Shown: one piece after another, positions 14,680 to 16,869 of the stretch
Layout: every line of letters begins with the position of its first letter
Numbering within the stretch: position 1 is the stretch's first letter
Source of the DNA: Myxococcales bacterium
GTDB taxonomy: Bacteria; Myxococcota; Myxococcia; Myxococcales; Myxococcaceae
Direction of reading: 5' to 3'
DNA length: 16,869 bases
NCBI GenBank assembly: GCA_003153055.1
Contig: PMBV01000373.1
Coordinates: 13,202-30,070 of the forward strand
Position numbers and translations under genes: made by a program
The notes under the pieces: model-generated
What the model saw: only the letters and a program-made list of their open reading frames with translations
Told to the model about the DNA's origin: nothing
The model's database searches: none

Positions 14680-14775
14680 CGGCGGAGCATGGGAATCGAA
14701 CCCACCAGAGGGCGCTCTCGCGCTCTCTCGACGATTTTGAAGACCGTGCCGCTCACCAGAGACGGACGCTCCGCC
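14680..14775 (-). tRNA. selC: Selenocysteine tRNA, anticodon UCA
   Basis: The minus strand gives a 96-nt tRNA. The acceptor stem is 8 bp (GGCGGAGC with GCTCCGCC) with discriminator G, and the T arm has a stem of about 5 bp around TTCGATT, giving the 8+5 arrangement special to bacterial tRNA-Sec. The anticodon loop CTTCAAA carries TCA (complement of 14738-14740), which reads UGA. The D-arm region GTCTCTGGTGAGCGGC closely follows E. coli selC. The long variable arm forms AGAG-GCGC with a GAGA loop and GCGC-CTCT. CCA is not encoded. It lies 29 bp after the TPR-zincin gene and 111 bp before the Fic-like gene, all on the same strand; no separate promoter is obvious. Its presence implies that the organism inserts selenocysteine at some UGA codons. 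selA, selB and selD are not in the window. Confidence 0.95.
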
Positions 14776-14804
14776 GAGGTGGGTGCTAGCGCAAGGGGCG
14801 GCTG

Positions 14805-15830
14805 CTAGTCGAGACCGCGTTGGTAGAGCTCGTCTTCGTCGAGGCCGAGGAGGTGGCCCACCTCGTGGAGCACGGTGATGCGAATCTCCTCGAGCAGCTC
14901 GTCGCGGGTGGTGGCGAAGCGCTCGAGGTTTCGCTGGAACAGGGTAATGCGGGCCGTGTGGTGATCGACGGGGTCGAGCACGCTCCGCTCGTCGATTGGG
15001 GTCCCGAGAAAGACACCGAGGATGGCAGGAGACAGCCCGTCGCGGATCTCTTCATCGGAGGGGATTGGCTCGACGTTGATGATGACGTTGGCGAGGTGGG
15101 GCTTGGCCTGCGCGGGAAGGGCGGCGATGGCGTCGGCCACTGCCTGGTCGAACTGGGCGGCCTCGAGGTGCACGGGAGCGGGGAACTCGTCGGGGGCGAG
15201 GCGGCGGGCTCTCTCGAGGAATGGCGTCGGGTCTCGGCCCTCGCGTTCGGCGATGAGGCCCAGGTAATGATGGGCCCAGGGCTCATCGGGGAAGTCCCTG
15301 GTCACTTTCTGGAACGAGCCCTTGGCCTGGTCGAAGCGCCCCAGCTCGAACTGGGCGATGCCGGCTTCGAGGCGGGCCTCGGCGTGCTCGTCATCGAGGT
15401 CGAGCACCTTGAGCAGAGACTCGAGCGCGAGCTCGCTGTCGCCGAGCTGGTTGTTGGCAACGCCCCGCAAGAGCTCGACCTCGATGGAGAGCTGTTCGTC
15501 GCTCTTGGCCAGGGGCCCGGCGCGCTCCACCAGGGCGAGGCCCTCGGCGAGGCGGTCGCGATCGTCACCCGGCTGGCGGATCTTCACGTCGGCCGCGGCG
15601 AGGAGGATGGCAGGGTTCGATGGCTCCGCCGCCACCAGCTGGGCGAAGGCGTCGTCAGCTCTTTCCCACTCACCGAGCTCGGCGAGGGCATTGGCGCGGA
15701 GATCGAGCCCGTCGAACGAGCGCGGCTCCAGCGCCAGGGCCTCCTCGGCGTAGCGCAGCGCGTCTTCGAGCTCGCGTTCCTCGTACGCCGTTTCCCCCAA
15801 CCGCAGCGCCTCCTCGATGGGCCTGGCCAT
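14805..15830 (-). CDS. TPR-repeat protein fused to a C-terminal zincin-like metallopeptidase domain
   Basis: The 341-residue protein starts at the ATG at 15830; an in-frame TTG at 15866 is possible but less likely. Residues 1-215 are helical TPR-type repeats (for example YAEEALALEPRSFDGLDLRA and FELGRFDQAKGSFQKVTRDF). The last ~110 residues are a minimal zincin domain: PHLANVIINVEPIPSD, then LGVFLGTPIDER, and the zinc motif HEVGHLLGLDEDEL, with His322, Glu323, His326 and probably Asp331. This matches the small HExxHxxGxxxD family (PF06262-like) whose members usually stand alone at about 120 residues, so the TPR extension is notable. No signal peptide is present, so it is probably cytoplasmic. 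Its substrate is unknown; the TPR part may bind it. It is divergent from a response regulator (58-bp gap), and selC follows 29 bp downstream on the same strand, possibly in the same transcript. Confidence 0.88.
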   Translation of the reverse strand: MARPIEEALRLGETAYEERELEDALRYAEEALALEPRSFDGLDLRANALAELGEWERADDAFAQLVAAEPSNPAILLAAADVKIRQPGDDRDRLAEGLALVERAGPLAKSDEQLSIEVELLRGVANNQLGDSELALESLLKVLDLDDEHAEARLEAGIAQFELGRFDQAKGSFQKVTRDFPDEPWAHHYLGLIAEREGRDPTPFLERARRLAPDEFPAPVHLEAAQFDQAVADAIAALPAQAKPHLANVIINVEPIPSDEEIRDGLSPAILGVFLGTPIDERSVLDPVDHHTARITLFQRNLERFATTRDELLEEIRITVLHEVGHLLGLDEDELYQRGLD

Positions 15831-15888
15831 GGTGGGTGTTTGGGTGCCTGACGAGCTTTTTGTCAATGGCCCGTGTTACAGGAATCCC

Positions 15889-16869
<981 letters not shown>

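Noticed and set aside
15861..15866. TTGACA on the minus strand as a -35 box for the TPR-zincin gene
   Set aside because: No -10-like hexamer occurs at 15-18 bp downstream, so the match is probably chance; the same bases also form an in-frame TTG codon.

Overview
The window looks like a chromosomal segment of a high-GC myxobacterium (Myxococcota, probably Myxococcales). Several things point that way: almost every codon ends in G or C; one lipoprotein carries an AgmX/PglI-type C-terminal domain; there is a cytoplasmic Ser/Thr kinase with an HxDVSPxN-type catalytic loop; exported proteins have DGG-rich linkers; and the GroEL N-terminus is of the type I associate with myxobacteria. This assignment comes from protein style only, because no database could be searched. 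The genes are tightly packed, and the frequent convergent pairs are only 8-21 bp apart. I see no insertion sequence, prophage, CRISPR array or long gene-free stretch.

Layout. Positions 1-4788 (minus strand) hold a likely three-gene envelope operon: a Cys-rich 5'-nucleotidase-family enzyme, a large DGG-rich lipoprotein whose start overlaps the enzyme's stop by one base, and the start of an unknown exported protein cut by the window edge. Divergent from it is a Nudix hydrolase (4857-5528). A convergent OPA-type organophosphate transporter (5540-6943), a HAD hydrolase (7042-7779) and an AgmX/PglI-tail lipoprotein (7822-8781) follow. Positions 8790-9617 (minus) hold 5-formyltetrahydrofolate cyclo-ligase (fau), preceded by what I read as 6S RNA (ssrS) with its own promoter. 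The closing stem of the RNA runs into the fau start codon, and a strong hairpin lies inside fau. Positions 9641-11492 (plus) encode an exported beta-domain/TPR protein and a non-RD Ser/Thr kinase.

Positions 11514-15830 (minus) contain, in transcription order, a TPR-zincin fusion protein, a selenocysteine tRNA gene (selC, anticodon UCA), a Fic-fold protein with a destroyed active site, a DHH/DHHA1 phosphoesterase and a NifS/IscS-type cysteine desulfurase. The last three genes are 2 bp apart or overlap by 4 bp, so they are very probably one transcript. On the plus strand, a single-domain response regulator (15889-16275) is followed by groEL (from 16382, cut by the window end) with a housekeeping promoter, a CIRCE operator and a strong ribosome binding site, but no groES directly upstream.

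The most unusual items are the pseudo-Fic/DHH/cysteine-desulfurase operon beside selC, and the 6S RNA-fau junction with its intragenic hairpin. The 5'-nucleotidase, OPA transporter, HAD and Nudix genes could together serve organophosphate or nucleotide salvage, but only their proximity supports that.
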